A stretch of 64,000 nucleotides of DNA from Gammaproteobacteria bacterium (GCA_004297165.1 SCUJ01000011.1:1-64000); one strand, 5' to 3'. Shown: positions 54,144-63,104, numbered from the stretch's first letter. Notes: a model not told the origin generated them from the sequence alone. Numbers and translations: made by a program.

Positions 54144-55547
54144 TTACACGCAGAGTCTGGAAAGTTCCTCCCGCGCCTGTTTTACCGCCTGTCTGACCCG
54201 CGCGGGCGCCGTCCCGCCGACATGATCCCTGGCCTTTACCGAACCCGCCGGCTCCAGGCAGGGAAAGACATCGGCGTCGATCCGGTCGCTGAAGCGGCGC
54301 AGTTCTTCGAGTTCGAGCCCGGCGAGGTCCTTGCCATGCCGGATGGCGTACTGTACCGCGGCCCCGACAACGGCGTGGGCATCCCTGAAGGCGAGACCCT
54401 TTTTCGCCAGGTAATCGGCAAGATCGGTCGCCGTGGTATAGCCCTGCAATGTTGCCTGACGCATCGCCTCCGGCTTAACGGCGATCGCGGGGATCAGTCC
54501 GGCATAAGCCATGAGCGCCGCCTTCACGGTATCCAGGGCATCGAAAAGGATCTCCTTGTCCTCCTGATTATCCCGATTATAGGCCAGCGGCTGGGCCTTC
54601 ATAAGGGTAAGGCCCGCCAGCAGGTCGCCAAAGACCCGCGCGCTCTTGCCCCGCACCAGCTCAGGGACATCCGGATTCTTCTTTTGCGGCATGATCGAGG
54701 AGCCGGTGCAAAAGGCGTCGTCGATATCGATGAAGCCGAAACGCGGCGAGATCCACAGGATTAATTCCTCGGAAAAACGGGACAGATGCATCATGATGAG
54801 GGCGGCGACCGCGCAGAACTCGATGACGAAGTCCCGATCGCTCACGGCGTCCAGCGAATTGCGGCTGATCTCGGCGAAACCCAGGAGCCCGGCGGCATAC
54901 TCCCGATCGATGGGATAAACCGTCCCGGCGAGCGCCGCGGAACCGAGCGGCATGACATCGATCCGGCGGCGGCATTCGTTCAAGCGATCGAAATCTCGCC
55001 GGAGCATCTCGTACCAGGCCAGCATGTGGTGCCCGAAGGTCACGGGCTGCGCGGCCTGCATGTGGGTGAAGCCCGGCATGATGGTAGCGGCCTCCTGGTC
55101 TGCGAGGTTCACCAGGGCCTGCATGACCTCGATTACGCGGGCGCGGAGCGTTGCGGTCTCGTCCCGCAGATACAGGCGCAGATCGGTCGCCACCTGATCG
55201 TTGCGCGACCTCCCCGTGTGCAGCTTCTTGCCCACCTCGCCGATGCGCTCGACCAGGGCTGTTTCGATGTTCATGTGCACATCTTCCAGGGCCGTCTTCC
55301 ATTCGAACTTCCCGGCCTCGATATCCCCTTCGATCCCTTCCAGCCCCGCGACGATCTGATCGCATTCCGCCGCGGCGATGACGCCGACCTTCGCCAGCAT
55401 GCGGACGTGGGCGATCGACCCCATGATGTCGTGGCGGTAGAGGCGGCGATCGAAAGACACGGATTCCGTGAAGGTTTCCACAAAACTGTCGGTGGCTGCT
55501 GAGAATCGCCCGCCCCAGGGCTTTACTGTCGGCTGTCGGGATGTCAT
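54144..55547 (-). CDS. argH: Argininosuccinate lyase
   Basis: ArgH splits argininosuccinate into arginine and fumarate. The 467-residue protein has the start motif '[22 protein letters not shown]', '[20 protein letters not shown]', '[20 protein letters not shown]' with the catalytic His region, and the fumarase-family signature '[19 protein letters not shown]' with the catalytic Ser loop. It diverges from algZ across 51 bases, as in several gammaproteobacteria. Confidence 0.97.
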   Translation of the reverse strand: MTSRQPTVKPWGGRFSAATDSFVETFTESVSFDRRLYRHDIMGSIAHVRMLAKVGVIAAAECDQIVAGLEGIEGDIEAGKFEWKTALEDVHMNIETALVERIGEVGKKLHTGRSRNDQVATDLRLYLRDETATLRARVIEVMQALVNLADQEAATIMPGFTHMQAAQPVTFGHHMLAWYEMLRRDFDRLNECRRRIDVMPLGSAALAGTVYPIDREYAAGLLGFAEISRNSLDAVSDRDFVIEFCAVAALIMMHLSRFSEELILWISPRFGFIDIDDAFCTGSSIMPQKKNPDVPELVRGKSARVFGDLLAGLTLMKAQPLAYNRDNQEDKEILFDALDTVKAALMAYAGLIPAIAVKPEAMRQATLQGYTTATDLADYLAKKGLAFRDAHAVVGAAVQYAIRHGKDLAGLELEELRRFSDRIDADVFPCLEPAGSVKARDHVGGTAPARVRQAVKQAREELSRLCV

Positions 55548-55598
55548 CTTTGTCTGCCAGTTGCGCGGTCTGAACTCTGGTAGGAGACAGTATACCCC

Positions 55599-56675
55599 AT
55601 GCCCAACGGAAACCCGCCCTCATCGCCGTTAACGGATTCCTTTCTGCCGGATTTCTGCGGCACCCGCATGGTGTTCGTGGTGGTCATCGCCGCCGAATTG
55701 CTCGCCGTCACCCTGTGCCTCGCCCGTCTGCCCGCGGCGGAGAATCCCTGGCTCGGGCTGGCCCTTTATTCATTATTCATTCAATGGTGCGCCCTGGGTT
55801 GCACCGCGGTGCTTTGTCTCAGCCGCGCCCGGCTCAATCGCTTGAACGACAAATCGGCGGCGGGCCTAGCCTATCTGCTCTGTCTCCTGACCTGTTATCT
55901 GATCAGCGAGATCACCTGGCTCATCTTCCAGCGCTGGTTGGGTTTTACCGGCATATTTTCCAGCACGCACGGGATGTTCCTCGCGCAGAGCATGGGCATC
56001 AGCGCCATCACGACCGCGCTGGGACTGCGTTATTTCTATGTCCAGCATCAACTCCGGCTGCGGATCCGCTCGGAGGGCGAGGCCCGCTATCAGGCCCTGC
56101 AGTCCCGGATCCGGCCGCATTTCCTGTTCAATTGCATGAATACCATTGCGAGCCTCATCCGCCGCGATCCCCGCAAGGCCGAACAGGCGGTAGAGGACCT
56201 CGCCGATCTGTTTCGCGCGGCGCTCGAAGACGGCCGGCAATACTGCACCCTGCGGGAAGAGGTCGATCTGTGCAAACGCTACCTGAACATCGAACAACAA
56301 CGCCTTGGCAACCGTCTCGCAGTGAGTTGGGACATCGCCGCGCTGCCCGATGACCTTACGTTGCCGGCGCTCTGCCTGCAGCCGCTGGTCGAGAACGCCA
56401 TTCATCATGGCATAGAAAACCTGCCCACTGGCGGGACGATCACGATACGCGGGGAACGCCGGACCCTGTACGCCAGCATCATCGTGGAAAATCCTTTGCC
56501 GGCGAACGGATCGGCGCCCGCGTCCGGACATCGCCTGGCGCAGGACAACATCCGCCAGCGGCTCGCAAGCCTGCACGATCTCAGCGATCCGCTCAAGGTC
56601 AGCGCCGAACACGGCCGCTACCGGGTAACACTGACCATTCCCTACGATCATGAAGATACTGATAGTCGACGATGA
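55599..56675 (+). CDS. algZ: LytS-type sensor histidine kinase (AlgZ/FimS)
   Basis: The 358-residue protein has four membrane segments in the first 150 residues. A His_kinase domain follows with the phospho-His in '[25 protein letters not shown]', and an HATPase region with the N box '[22 protein letters not shown]'. Its C-terminal 26 bases overlap algR, and the argH neighbour matches the conserved argH-algZ-algR arrangement. In pseudomonads AlgZ acts with AlgR on twitching, alginate and c-di-GMP genes; the pil genes here would be plausible targets, by inference. Confidence 0.92.
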   Translation: MPNGNPPSSPLTDSFLPDFCGTRMVFVVVIAAELLAVTLCLARLPAAENPWLGLALYSLFIQWCALGCTAVLCLSRARLNRLNDKSAAGLAYLLCLLTCYLISEITWLIFQRWLGFTGIFSSTHGMFLAQSMGISAITTALGLRYFYVQHQLRLRIRSEGEARYQALQSRIRPHFLFNCMNTIASLIRRDPRKAEQAVEDLADLFRAALEDGRQYCTLREEVDLCKRYLNIEQQRLGNRLAVSWDIAALPDDLTLPALCLQPLVENAIHHGIENLPTGGTITIRGERRTLYASIIVENPLPANGSAPASGHRLAQDNIRQRLASLHDLSDPLKVSAEHGRYRVTLTIPYDHEDTDSRR

Positions 56676-57393
56676 GGAACCCGCGCGCGCGCGGCTTCAC
56701 GATCTCCTGCGGGAGATCGACCCGGAGATCGAGATTGCCGAGGCGGAGAACGGCAAGGCCGCGCTGCAAACGGCCGGACGGGATGACTTCGACCTGGTGC
56801 TGATGGATATCCGGATGCCGGTCATGAACGGACTGGAGGCGGCCTATCACCTCAGCCGGATGCAGCCCGCCCCGGCGGTGGTCTTCGCCACGGCCTATCA
56901 GGATCACGCCCTCGCGGCCTTCGAGGCCAATGCCGTGGATTACCTTCTCAAACCCATCCGGCGCGATCGCCTGCAGCAGGCCATGGAGCGCGCCCGCATC
57001 GTCTCGCGGGCCCGGATGGAGAATGTCCTGGCGCGCGAGCCCGGACGTCCCGCCCGCGGTTTTCTGGTGGCGACCAACGCCCGGCGCACGGAGCTCGTCC
57101 CGGTGGAGGAAATCTTTTATTTCAAGGCCGAGGAAAAATATGTCATGGCCGGTTGCGGCGATCGGGAGATCGTGATCGAGGAACCGCTCAAATCCCTGGA
57201 AGAGGAGTTTGGCGACCGGTTTCTACGCATCCATCGCAACGCCCTGGTCGCCGTGGCCCACATTGGATCCCTGCAACGCGAACCCGATGGCGGCGTGAGC
57301 CTGAGTCTGCGCGATAGCGGCATGAAATTGGCGGTGAGCCGGCGGCATTTGCCGGATGTGCGCAAGGCGATCCGGAGGATGGTAAAAAATTAA
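56650..57393 (+). CDS. algR: LytTR response regulator AlgR
   Basis: The 247-residue protein has an intact receiver ('[18 protein letters not shown]', phospho-Asp in 'LVLMDIRMPVMNGLEA', Lys in 'VDYLLKPIRRDRL'). The LytTR DNA-binding domain follows at about residues 140-245 ('IFYFKAEEKYVMAGCGDREIVIEEPLKSLEEEF', in part, and 'FLRIHRNALVAVAHI'). It overlaps algZ. The 140-bp MITE-like repeat begins 11 bases after its stop. Confidence 0.93.
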   Translation: MKILIVDDEEPARARLHDLLREIDPEIEIAEAENGKAALQTAGRDDFDLVLMDIRMPVMNGLEAAYHLSRMQPAPAVVFATAYQDHALAAFEANAVDYLLKPIRRDRLQQAMERARIVSRARMENVLAREPGRPARGFLVATNARRTELVPVEEIFYFKAEEKYVMAGCGDREIVIEEPLKSLEEEFGDRFLRIHRNALVAVAHIGSLQREPDGGVSLSLRDSGMKLAVSRRHLPDVRKAIRRMVKN

Positions 57394-57403
57394 AAACAGC
57401 GAG

Positions 57404-57544
57404 CTAAGGAAGCTCTGAACAATTGCCAATTTCCATTGGTCGTCTATCCGGCGAAGGCCGGAATCCAGTCAAAACAATTATGTCTACTGGATGCCGGGGC
57501 AAGCCCGGCAAGACGGGGTAGGTGTTCGTGAAGTAGTTCCTTAA
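57404..57544 (+). repeat. MITE-like repeat, copy 1
   Basis: A 140-base sequence nearly identical over its first 120 bases to 63183-63322, in the same orientation. It starts CTAA-GGAAGCTCTGAACAA and ends TTCC-TTAA. Internal palindromes CCGGCGAAGGCCGG and GCCGGGGCAAGCCCGGC are visible. No coding frame is present. The right-end TTAA supplies the stop codon of rsmE (57541-57543). Confidence 0.85.
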
Positions 57545-58275
57545 CCTCCGAGATCGCCCCAAAGAATCTGACATGCACTCAAGGCCGCGACCGCCGCAGT
57601 CTCGGTGCGTAACACCCTAGGACCGAGCCGTACCCCGGTATAACCCTCCCGCAACGCAATCTGCACTTCGTCCCTGCTGAATCCCCCCTCGGGCCCGCAC
57701 AACAGGCTGAGGGCGCCGCCGGGTTCCGGGATATCACCCAGCGAATGGTCGCTCTCGGGATCCAGGATCAGGCGCAGGGAGTTCGTATCCTGCGCCAACC
57801 ATTCGTTGAAGCTTATGGGCGGGCTGAGCGTGGGGAGCTGGTTGCGTCCGCATTGCTCGCAGGCATGGATGACGATCCCTTCCCAGTGTCGCAAACGCGA
57901 TTCGATCCGTTCATCCTTCAGACTGACATTGCCATGCCCGGTCAGGATCGGGACGATGCGCTTCACTCCCAGCTCCACGGCCTTCTGAATGGCATAATCC
58001 ATGCGCTGACCGCGCGAAATGCCCTGGGCGAGGAGGATGTCGAGATTCGATTCCCGTTCCTCTTCCTTGAAGACGAGCAGTTCAACCTCCACCTGCCGTT
58101 TACCGATCGAAACGATCCGCGCCTCATGACGGCCGCCCCGGCCATTAAAAACGTGCAACGCCTCGCCGATGCGCAGCCGTAACACCCTGCTGAGGTGATG
58201 GGAGACCGCCTCGGGGAGATTGATATTGGAGTGTGGCGGAAGCGGTTGATCCGTGTAGACTCGAACGATGCGCAT
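57541..58275 (-). CDS. rsmE: 16S rRNA (uracil1498-N3)-methyltransferase
   Basis: RsmE methylates U1498 of 16S rRNA. The 244-residue SPOUT protein has the N-terminal PUA-like part ('HHLSRVLRLRIGEALHVFNGRG') and the trefoil-knot SAM site 'LSLLCGPEGGFSRDEVQIAL', followed by 'GVRLGPRVLRTETAAVAAL'. The last residues 'WGDLGG' and the TAA stop lie at the border of the MITE-like repeat, so the terminus may have been reshaped by its insertion. It converges on algR. Confidence 0.95.
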   Translation of the reverse strand: MRIVRVYTDQPLPPHSNINLPEAVSHHLSRVLRLRIGEALHVFNGRGGRHEARIVSIGKRQVEVELLVFKEEERESNLDILLAQGISRGQRMDYAIQKAVELGVKRIVPILTGHGNVSLKDERIESRLRHWEGIVIHACEQCGRNQLPTLSPPISFNEWLAQDTNSLRLILDPESDHSLGDIPEPGGALSLLCGPEGGFSRDEVQIALREGYTGVRLGPRVLRTETAAVAALSACQILWGDLGG

Positions 58276-58358
58276 CTGACATCCGGGTGTTTTGATTAGC
58301 CTTGTGCGGGTAGTTTATAGTAACCGCCTTCACTAAACCTACCGCCGGATCCTGACCC

Positions 58359-58820
58359 ATGCTGAAATCCCTGAAGGAATTGTTCATCGCCCGTATCGAA
58401 CCGGCGCCGGGACGCCACAAGGTTGCCGATCTTAGGCTCGCAGCCGCCGTGCTGATGGTCGAGGTGGGGCTTGCCGATTCCGCGATCGGCGGGGCGGAAC
58501 GCATAGTCATGGAACACACCCTCAAGGAAGCTTTCAAGTTATCCCCGGAAGAGGCCGGCGCCATCATCCGCCTGGCCGAACAGGAGGCGGATCACGCCGT
58601 TTCGTTGCAGGAATTCACCAGACTCCTCAACCAATCACTCGATACAGGGGAAAAACGCCGGCTGGTGGAGATCCTCTGGCGGGTGGCCTTCGCGGACCAG
58701 GTGGTCGATAAATACGAGGAATATCATATCCGCAAGATCGCGGACCTGTTGTATGTGACGCACCGGGATTATATCCGCGCCAAACATAAGGCCGCGGAAC
58801 GAACCGAAACTCCTTCTTAA
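58359..58820 (+). CDS. TerB-like protein
   Basis: The 153-residue helical protein matches the TerB/DjlA-like domain, with 'RLAAAVLMVEVGLADSAIGGAERIVM' and 'LVEILWRVAFADQVVDKYEEYHIRKIADLL' (in part), the paired acidic turn pattern of the family. TerB-like proteins often bind metal ions and sit near membranes. No other ter genes are close, so a link to tellurite is not implied. It overlaps the convergent Rsd/AlgQ gene by 4 bases. Confidence 0.82.
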   Translation: MLKSLKELFIARIEPAPGRHKVADLRLAAAVLMVEVGLADSAIGGAERIVMEHTLKEAFKLSPEEAGAIIRLAEQEADHAVSLQEFTRLLNQSLDTGEKRRLVEILWRVAFADQVVDKYEEYHIRKIADLLYVTHRDYIRAKHKAAERTETPS

Positions 58821-59257
58821 CCCTCGATGAGCGTCCGGATCAACTGATCCTCGAACTCGATTCGGGCGGTCAGGATTTCGCCGAGACTGGAGAGATCGGC
58901 ATAGAAGATATCCGCGGATGGCCGCCGCTTCCCCGATTCATATTTCTCGTTGAAATCCAGGGCGGAGCGTGTGGTCTCCCCGATCCTGGAATAGACATCT
59001 ACGGCAAGGTCCTGCACCTTGCGCCGGCGCTCCTTCCCCTCGACGATACGCTGATAGAGGCCGAAGTGGCCGGCGGCGATATAGTCCACCAACATCTGGG
59101 AGAACTCATCCAGCAGGTCCGGATCCGGCGGATTGGGCTTGCGGGACGACACCTCCAGCATCAACCCCAGCAGTTGCCGCCGCTCGTCCAGCATGTGTTG
59201 TATCAATTTTCTGGCCTGACCACGCCGTTCGGTGGTTGACCCCGCTCCCCCTGCCAT
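58817..59257 (-). CDS. Rsd/AlgQ family anti-sigma factor
   Basis: The 146-residue helical protein fits the Rsd/AlgQ family. 'RKLIQHMLDERRQLLGLMLEV' corresponds to the helix with 'LIDxWLxERxxLL', and 'EFSQMLVDYIAAGHFGLYQRI' matches the strongly conserved 'FCQxLVDYxSAGHFEVYEQ' segment, followed by 'YSRIGETTRSALDFNEKY'. Rsd binds sigma-70 in stationary phase and frees core polymerase for other sigma factors; AlgQ in pseudomonads influences alginate and siderophore genes. The local algZ/algR pair makes the AlgQ comparison interesting. The length is slightly short against about 158. Confidence 0.85.
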   Translation of the reverse strand: MAGGAGSTTERRGQARKLIQHMLDERRQLLGLMLEVSSRKPNPPDPDLLDEFSQMLVDYIAAGHFGLYQRIVEGKERRRKVQDLAVDVYSRIGETTRSALDFNEKYESGKRRPSADIFYADLSSLGEILTARIEFEDQLIRTLIEG

Positions 59258-59424
59258 GGCGCACCTTCTTGAACGATATTTAGTTGTCCGCCATCATACT
59301 ATAAGTCCCCGAATTCCCTTTCAGCTTCCCGGCGAGTTACCTGCCGCCGCGGTTGCAACATTCGCTTTGCCGGACGCCGATCTGACGCCATAATGTATCG
59401 CGATAAATCAGGATAATCCGCACG

Positions 59425-60918
59425 ATGGAAGTCCCCGGCTATAAAATCCAGCGCGAGATCGGCAGAGGCGGGATGGCGACGGTCTACCTCGCCATCCAGG
59501 AATCCTTGGGACGGCCGGTCGTCCTCAAGATGCTGAATTCGGGGAATCTTGGCAAATCCGAAGAACTCGTGGATCGATTTCTCGCGGAGGGCCGCATCCT
59601 CGCCTCGCTCAATCACCCAAACATCATCACGATCTACGATATCGGCCTGGCCGGCGGCAGCATGTACATCTCCATGGAATATGTGCATGGCGGCGATCTC
59701 AAGCAGCGGCTGGAGTTGTCCATCTCCCCGGCGGAGGCGCTGGATTATCTGGCGCAGGTGACAAGGGCGCTCGGCGAGGCCCATAAGCATGGCATCGTGC
59801 ACAGGGACGTCAAACCGGCGAACATCCTCTTCAAGGACAACACCCCGATCCTGACCGACTTCGGCATAGCCAAGTACGTGGATACCGACAGCGACCTCAC
59901 ATCCACCGGCGTGTTTCTGGGCAGCCCGAATTATGTGAGCCCGGAACAGGCGAGCGGGACCAAGCTGGACGGACGGGCCGACATCTACAGCCTCGGCTGC
60001 ATCTTTTTTGAAATGCTGGCCGGTAAAAAGCCTTATACCTCCGATTCCGTCATCGACATCATTATCAAGCATCGCCAGGCCCCCATCCCCAAACTGCCGA
60101 AGGAACTGGCCGAATATCAGCCGCTGCTCAACCGCATGATGGCGAAAAAACGGGATGAGCGCTTCCCGGACGCGGAAAGCCTGTTGACCGAGATTGAGAA
60201 ACTCCGGAAGCAGCATCTTAAAAACGCCACCGGAGAGATTGAGATCACCGGCGAGCAGGCACACCAGTTGTTACTGACCCAGGAAAGGCGCAAGCGGCGT
60301 ATCCTGATCGGACTGATCCTGATCTCGCTCGTGGTGTTCTCGACGCTCAAGTACGTGGAGATCAGGATCAAGACCCCCAGCGTGGTGAACACGCGCAATA
60401 TCTCTACAGAGACTATCCTCGATAATTCGACCGGAACGGTCGTCACCGCGATGACGCAGTCTTCGCCAACCCCTAACAGCGCAGCCCCCGCGCCAGTCGT
60501 GACGCAGGCCCCCCTGATCGCGGACCCTGCCACGGAACCCGTCACGACGCCCGCGCCCGCCCCACCGGTCAATGCGGAGATCGTAAAGGCCCTCAAATTC
60601 CTCGGCCAGCAGAGTCTGGATGCCTATAAGCTGACTTATCCGCCAGGCGACAATGCCTATTATTATTTCTCCCGTTTGCTGGAGATTGAGCCCGGCAATC
60701 CGGAGGCGGTGAACGGGATCCTGCAAATTGCCGATCGTTACGCCTTTCTCGCCGAACAGGCGGTGCTGAACAACGAGAACGAAAAGGCCTCCGCTTACGC
60801 GGACATTGGACTGCGGATCAATCCCCGGAACGAGGCCCTGCTCGCGCTCAAGAACTTTTCGCAATCGCAGGACGGGTCGCTGTGGACGACGGTCAGGAAG
60901 TTGTTTTCGGGGAAGTGA
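59425..60918 (+). CDS. Membrane Ser/Thr protein kinase with C-terminal repeat domain
   Basis: The 497-residue protein has an N-terminal Hanks-type kinase domain (about 1-270). The P-loop is 'GRGGMATVYLAI', the ATP-lysine is in 'VVLKML', the catalytic loop is 'HRDVKPANILF', the metal site 'TDFGIAKYVD', and the activation segment 'GSPNYVSPEQASG'; all residues for activity are present. A membrane span follows ('ILIGLILISLVVFSTLKYV', about 292-310), then a Pro/Thr/Ala-rich periplasmic linker and a TPR-like tail ('YYYFSRLLEIEPGNPEAVNGIL', 'ASAYADIGLRINPRNEALLAL'). The tail could sense a periplasmic partner. No phosphatase gene lies beside it. Confidence 0.9.
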   Translation: MEVPGYKIQREIGRGGMATVYLAIQESLGRPVVLKMLNSGNLGKSEELVDRFLAEGRILASLNHPNIITIYDIGLAGGSMYISMEYVHGGDLKQRLELSISPAEALDYLAQVTRALGEAHKHGIVHRDVKPANILFKDNTPILTDFGIAKYVDTDSDLTSTGVFLGSPNYVSPEQASGTKLDGRADIYSLGCIFFEMLAGKKPYTSDSVIDIIIKHRQAPIPKLPKELAEYQPLLNRMMAKKRDERFPDAESLLTEIEKLRKQHLKNATGEIEITGEQAHQLLLTQERRKRRILIGLILISLVVFSTLKYVEIRIKTPSVVNTRNISTETILDNSTGTVVTAMTQSSPTPNSAAPAPVVTQAPLIADPATEPVTTPAPAPPVNAEIVKALKFLGQQSLDAYKLTYPPGDNAYYYFSRLLEIEPGNPEAVNGILQIADRYAFLAEQAVLNNENEKASAYADIGLRINPRNEALLALKNFSQSQDGSLWTTVRKLFSGK

Positions 60919-60930
60919 CCCTCTAACAAA

Positions 60931-61479
60931 CTATTTGTTAATCTGCTGACCGCCGACAGTTTCTTTTGCCTGCTGGGTCTGCTGCTGCTCCCAGGCCGAG
61001 ATCAGGGCCCGCATATCCTCGACAGACATCTCCTCCGCCGCAGCCGGGACCTCCGGCGATAACGGCGCTGCGGGTTCCGCGGTTTCGGGTTCCGCCTCCG
61101 CTGCTGCTGCCTCGGCGATCCCGGCCTCCGTTTCGGCAACGGCCTGTTGTTGATGCTCCATGGCCGCCTTGAGCCGTTTCGCCTGCAAAAGTTTTTCCCT
61201 GGCCGCGTCGCGTTGCGCCTCGGCGTCGATCAGGGCCTCCTGCCGCAGCCGATCGCGCTCCGTTTCGGAGAGCTTGATGCCGGTGTCATCCACGACCCGG
61301 TCCTTATCGAAGACGAATACCCTGGGTCCTGCCTCCGCGCTTCTATACCAGACCGGCGGTTTGCCGGACAGTTGTGTGGTCCCGGTGTCGGGGTCCACCC
61401 ACTGGTACATGCGTTCGGCGGACGCCGACGTCGCTCCGAGCGCCGACAGTACGATAACGAGGTATCTGATCAGATGCAT
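60931..61479 (-). CDS. DUF4124 domain periplasmic protein
   Basis: The 182-residue protein has a signal peptide ('MHLIRYLVIVLSALGATSASA') and the DUF4124 motif 'ERMYQWVDPDTGTTQLSGKPP' directly after it. A charged coiled coil ('DAEAQRDAAREKLLQAKRLKAAMEHQQQAVAE', in part) and an Ala/Glu/Pro-rich tail follow. DUF4124 proteins are common in gammaproteobacteria and lack a known function. A start five codons earlier is possible. A short perfect inverted repeat (TAACAAA/TTTGTTA, 60925-60941) covers the shared 3' end with the kinase gene. Confidence 0.85.
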   Translation of the reverse strand: MHLIRYLVIVLSALGATSASAERMYQWVDPDTGTTQLSGKPPVWYRSAEAGPRVFVFDKDRVVDDTGIKLSETERDRLRQEALIDAEAQRDAAREKLLQAKRLKAAMEHQQQAVAETEAGIAEAAAAEAEPETAEPAAPLSPEVPAAAEEMSVEDMRALISAWEQQQTQQAKETVGGQQINK

Positions 61480-61527
61480 CGATGCAGTAACCATGAAGGG
61501 ATGTGAAGGAAGTATAGCAATACTTTA

Positions 61528-62289
61528 TTACGCCTCGATACACCGCAGATAGGCCTGCTCGAAATCGGCGCTGCCGAAGTTGCCGCAACATTCCTGCGGC
61601 GTGCCCACAAAACGGATCCGCCCCTCGTGCAGGATGGCGACCCGATCGCAAAGCTGCTCCACATCGCTCAACTGATGGGTGCTGAACAGCAGGGTGCGGC
61701 CCGCCGCGTGCGCATCCATGAGATGCCGCTTCAACAGGGCGCGGGCCTTGGGGTCCAGTCCGCTCATGGGTTCGTCGAGGATCAAGAGTTCGCGCCCGCT
61801 CAAGAGGCAGGCGGCTAGCCCGAGTTTCTGCGACATCCCCTTGGAGAACTGCCGCACGGGTTTGCGCAGGGATTCCGGATCGAGATCCAGCGCGCTAAGG
61901 ATCGTCGTCAAGCGCTCCTCCTCCAGGGGCTGCCGATAGAGGCTTGCCATGTAGGCGAGAAAGTCGCGGCCGGTCAGGTAATAGGGTGGCGTGAAACGCT
62001 CAGGCAGGTATGCCAGACGCTCCCGCGCCTCTATCCGCCCGCTGTCATGCCCGTAGATCTTAATCGTACCGCCGCTCGCGGTAGTGAAATCCAGGAGGCA
62101 TTTGAGCAGGGTGGTCTTGCCGGCCCCGTTGCTGCCCACCAGGCCGAGTGATTCTCCTGCATGCACCGTGAGACTCACCTTGGCGATCACCTCCTGCCGC
62201 CCGTAGGTCTTGCTTACATCGCTGAAGACGACGGCGGGGTCAACGGAAAAAAAAGGCCCGCGAACGGGCCTTTCGGGTACTGCTAGCAC
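61528..62289 (-). CDS. Orphan ABC-transporter ATPase with disturbed 5' end
   Basis: The 253-residue frame has Walker A 'LVGSNGAGKTTLLKCLL', Q-loop region 'LAYLPERFTPPYYL', signature 'QFSKGMSQKLGLAACLL', Walker B 'LLILDEPMSGLDP', and H-loop 'TLLFSTHQLSDVE'. It is of the NosF/CcmA-like ABC-2 export type. No permease gene is in the window. The only in-frame start before the first beta strand ('AVVFSDVSKTYG') is GTG at 62289, which lies beyond the terminator of the upstream prepilin gene, so the hairpin would be translated as 'PERPVRGPFF'. The original 5' end may have been lost, or the gene may be poorly expressed. Confidence 0.8.
   Translation of the reverse strand: MLAVPERPVRGPFFSVDPAVVFSDVSKTYGRQEVIAKVSLTVHAGESLGLVGSNGAGKTTLLKCLLDFTTASGGTIKIYGHDSGRIEARERLAYLPERFTPPYYLTGRDFLAYMASLYRQPLEEERLTTILSALDLDPESLRKPVRQFSKGMSQKLGLAACLLSGRELLILDEPMSGLDPKARALLKRHLMDAHAAGRTLLFSTHQLSDVEQLCDRVAILHEGRIRFVGTPQECCGNFGSADFEQAYLRCIEA
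62247..62272 (-). terminator. Intrinsic terminator of the prepilin gene
   Basis: On the minus strand AAGGCCCG, loop TTCG, CGGGCCTT is followed by TTTTTTTT (RC of the A8 run at 62247-62254). It starts about 26 bases after the prepilin stop, and it overlaps the apparent first codons of the ABC ATPase. Confidence 0.88.
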
Positions 62290-62297
62290 TGCAATGC

Positions 62298-63104
62298 CTA
62301 GTACAGATAAACCGCGTTACAACGGGTGTTGTCGCTGTCGACGTTGTAAGTCGCCGTGGCGGTGTCCGGATTAGTCACACAGGCGGGACCGAAGGTGCTG
62401 TTCCAGAGCAGGACCTCCCGTCCGGCTGTACCGCCAGCGCCGAAGTTCGTTCCGCCGACCGCCGTTTCGCCGTTCTTGACCGCGCTGACGGTGGATCGCA
62501 CCACGCCCGTGCCCGGAGCGCCGTCATCCAACTTGACATCGAGTTCCCGCAGGAGGGATGCCGTAACGCCTGCGCCGTAGGCGTAGGCGAGCCGCACCGT
62601 GGAGGTCGAGCCGCCCCCGTCATAATCATCGGTATAACCGAGGAAGATTGGTTGCTGGAAGGCGTTGCCAGGTACATTACCGCTCAATACGCCGCCCTCG
62701 TAGGCCGCAACGTTCCCAGTCACTCCAGGGTAGGTTCCGTTGATGAATCCCGCAGCGGATAGATGGGCCCAAATCGCGCCCGCCTCTACCCAGGAATCGA
62801 TTCGACCATTCTGATTACCGCCCACAGTCGCTGCACCAAACGGAGAGGCGCCACAAGCGGTGATGGTCGAGGTGATCGCCGAGCAGGCCAGGGCCGGAGG
62901 CATATCGCCGGGGATTTGGCGATAACGGTCGATGAAGCCGAAGTAAGCCGCCTGGATGCCGGTATTCTGATCCGCCATGTTGCGCACCCGGGCGCTGCTG
63001 ATCAGTTGCTGGCCCTTCAGGATGCCGCCGAGCAGCAGTCCGATGATGACGAGCACGATGGCGATTTCCACCAGGGTGAATCCGCGTTGTCTTGATTTGT
63101 ACAT
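62298..63104 (-). CDS. Large type IV prepilin-like protein
   Basis: The ATG at 63104 gives 'MYKSRQRGFTLVEIAIVLVI', a short basic leader with the PilD cleavage site (G|FTLVE), followed by the hydrophobic helix 'AIVLVIIGLLLGGILKGQQL'. The 268-residue length is larger than a major pilin (about 150). The extracellular part is Gly/Ser/Thr-rich, with 'IDRYRQIPGDMPPA' typical of a group of prepilin N-terminal-methylation proteins, and it ends with a Cys pair ('FGPACVTNPD', 'DNTRCNAVYLY') that may form a disulfide loop. It could be a minor pilin or an alternative surface pilin; the pil assembly genes lie at 26142-31078. Confidence 0.88.
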   Translation of the reverse strand: MYKSRQRGFTLVEIAIVLVIIGLLLGGILKGQQLISSARVRNMADQNTGIQAAYFGFIDRYRQIPGDMPPALACSAITSTITACGASPFGAATVGGNQNGRIDSWVEAGAIWAHLSAAGFINGTYPGVTGNVAAYEGGVLSGNVPGNAFQQPIFLGYTDDYDGGGSTSTVRLAYAYGAGVTASLLRELDVKLDDGAPGTGVVRSTVSAVKNGETAVGGTNFGAGGTAGREVLLWNSTFGPACVTNPDTATATYNVDSDNTRCNAVYLY

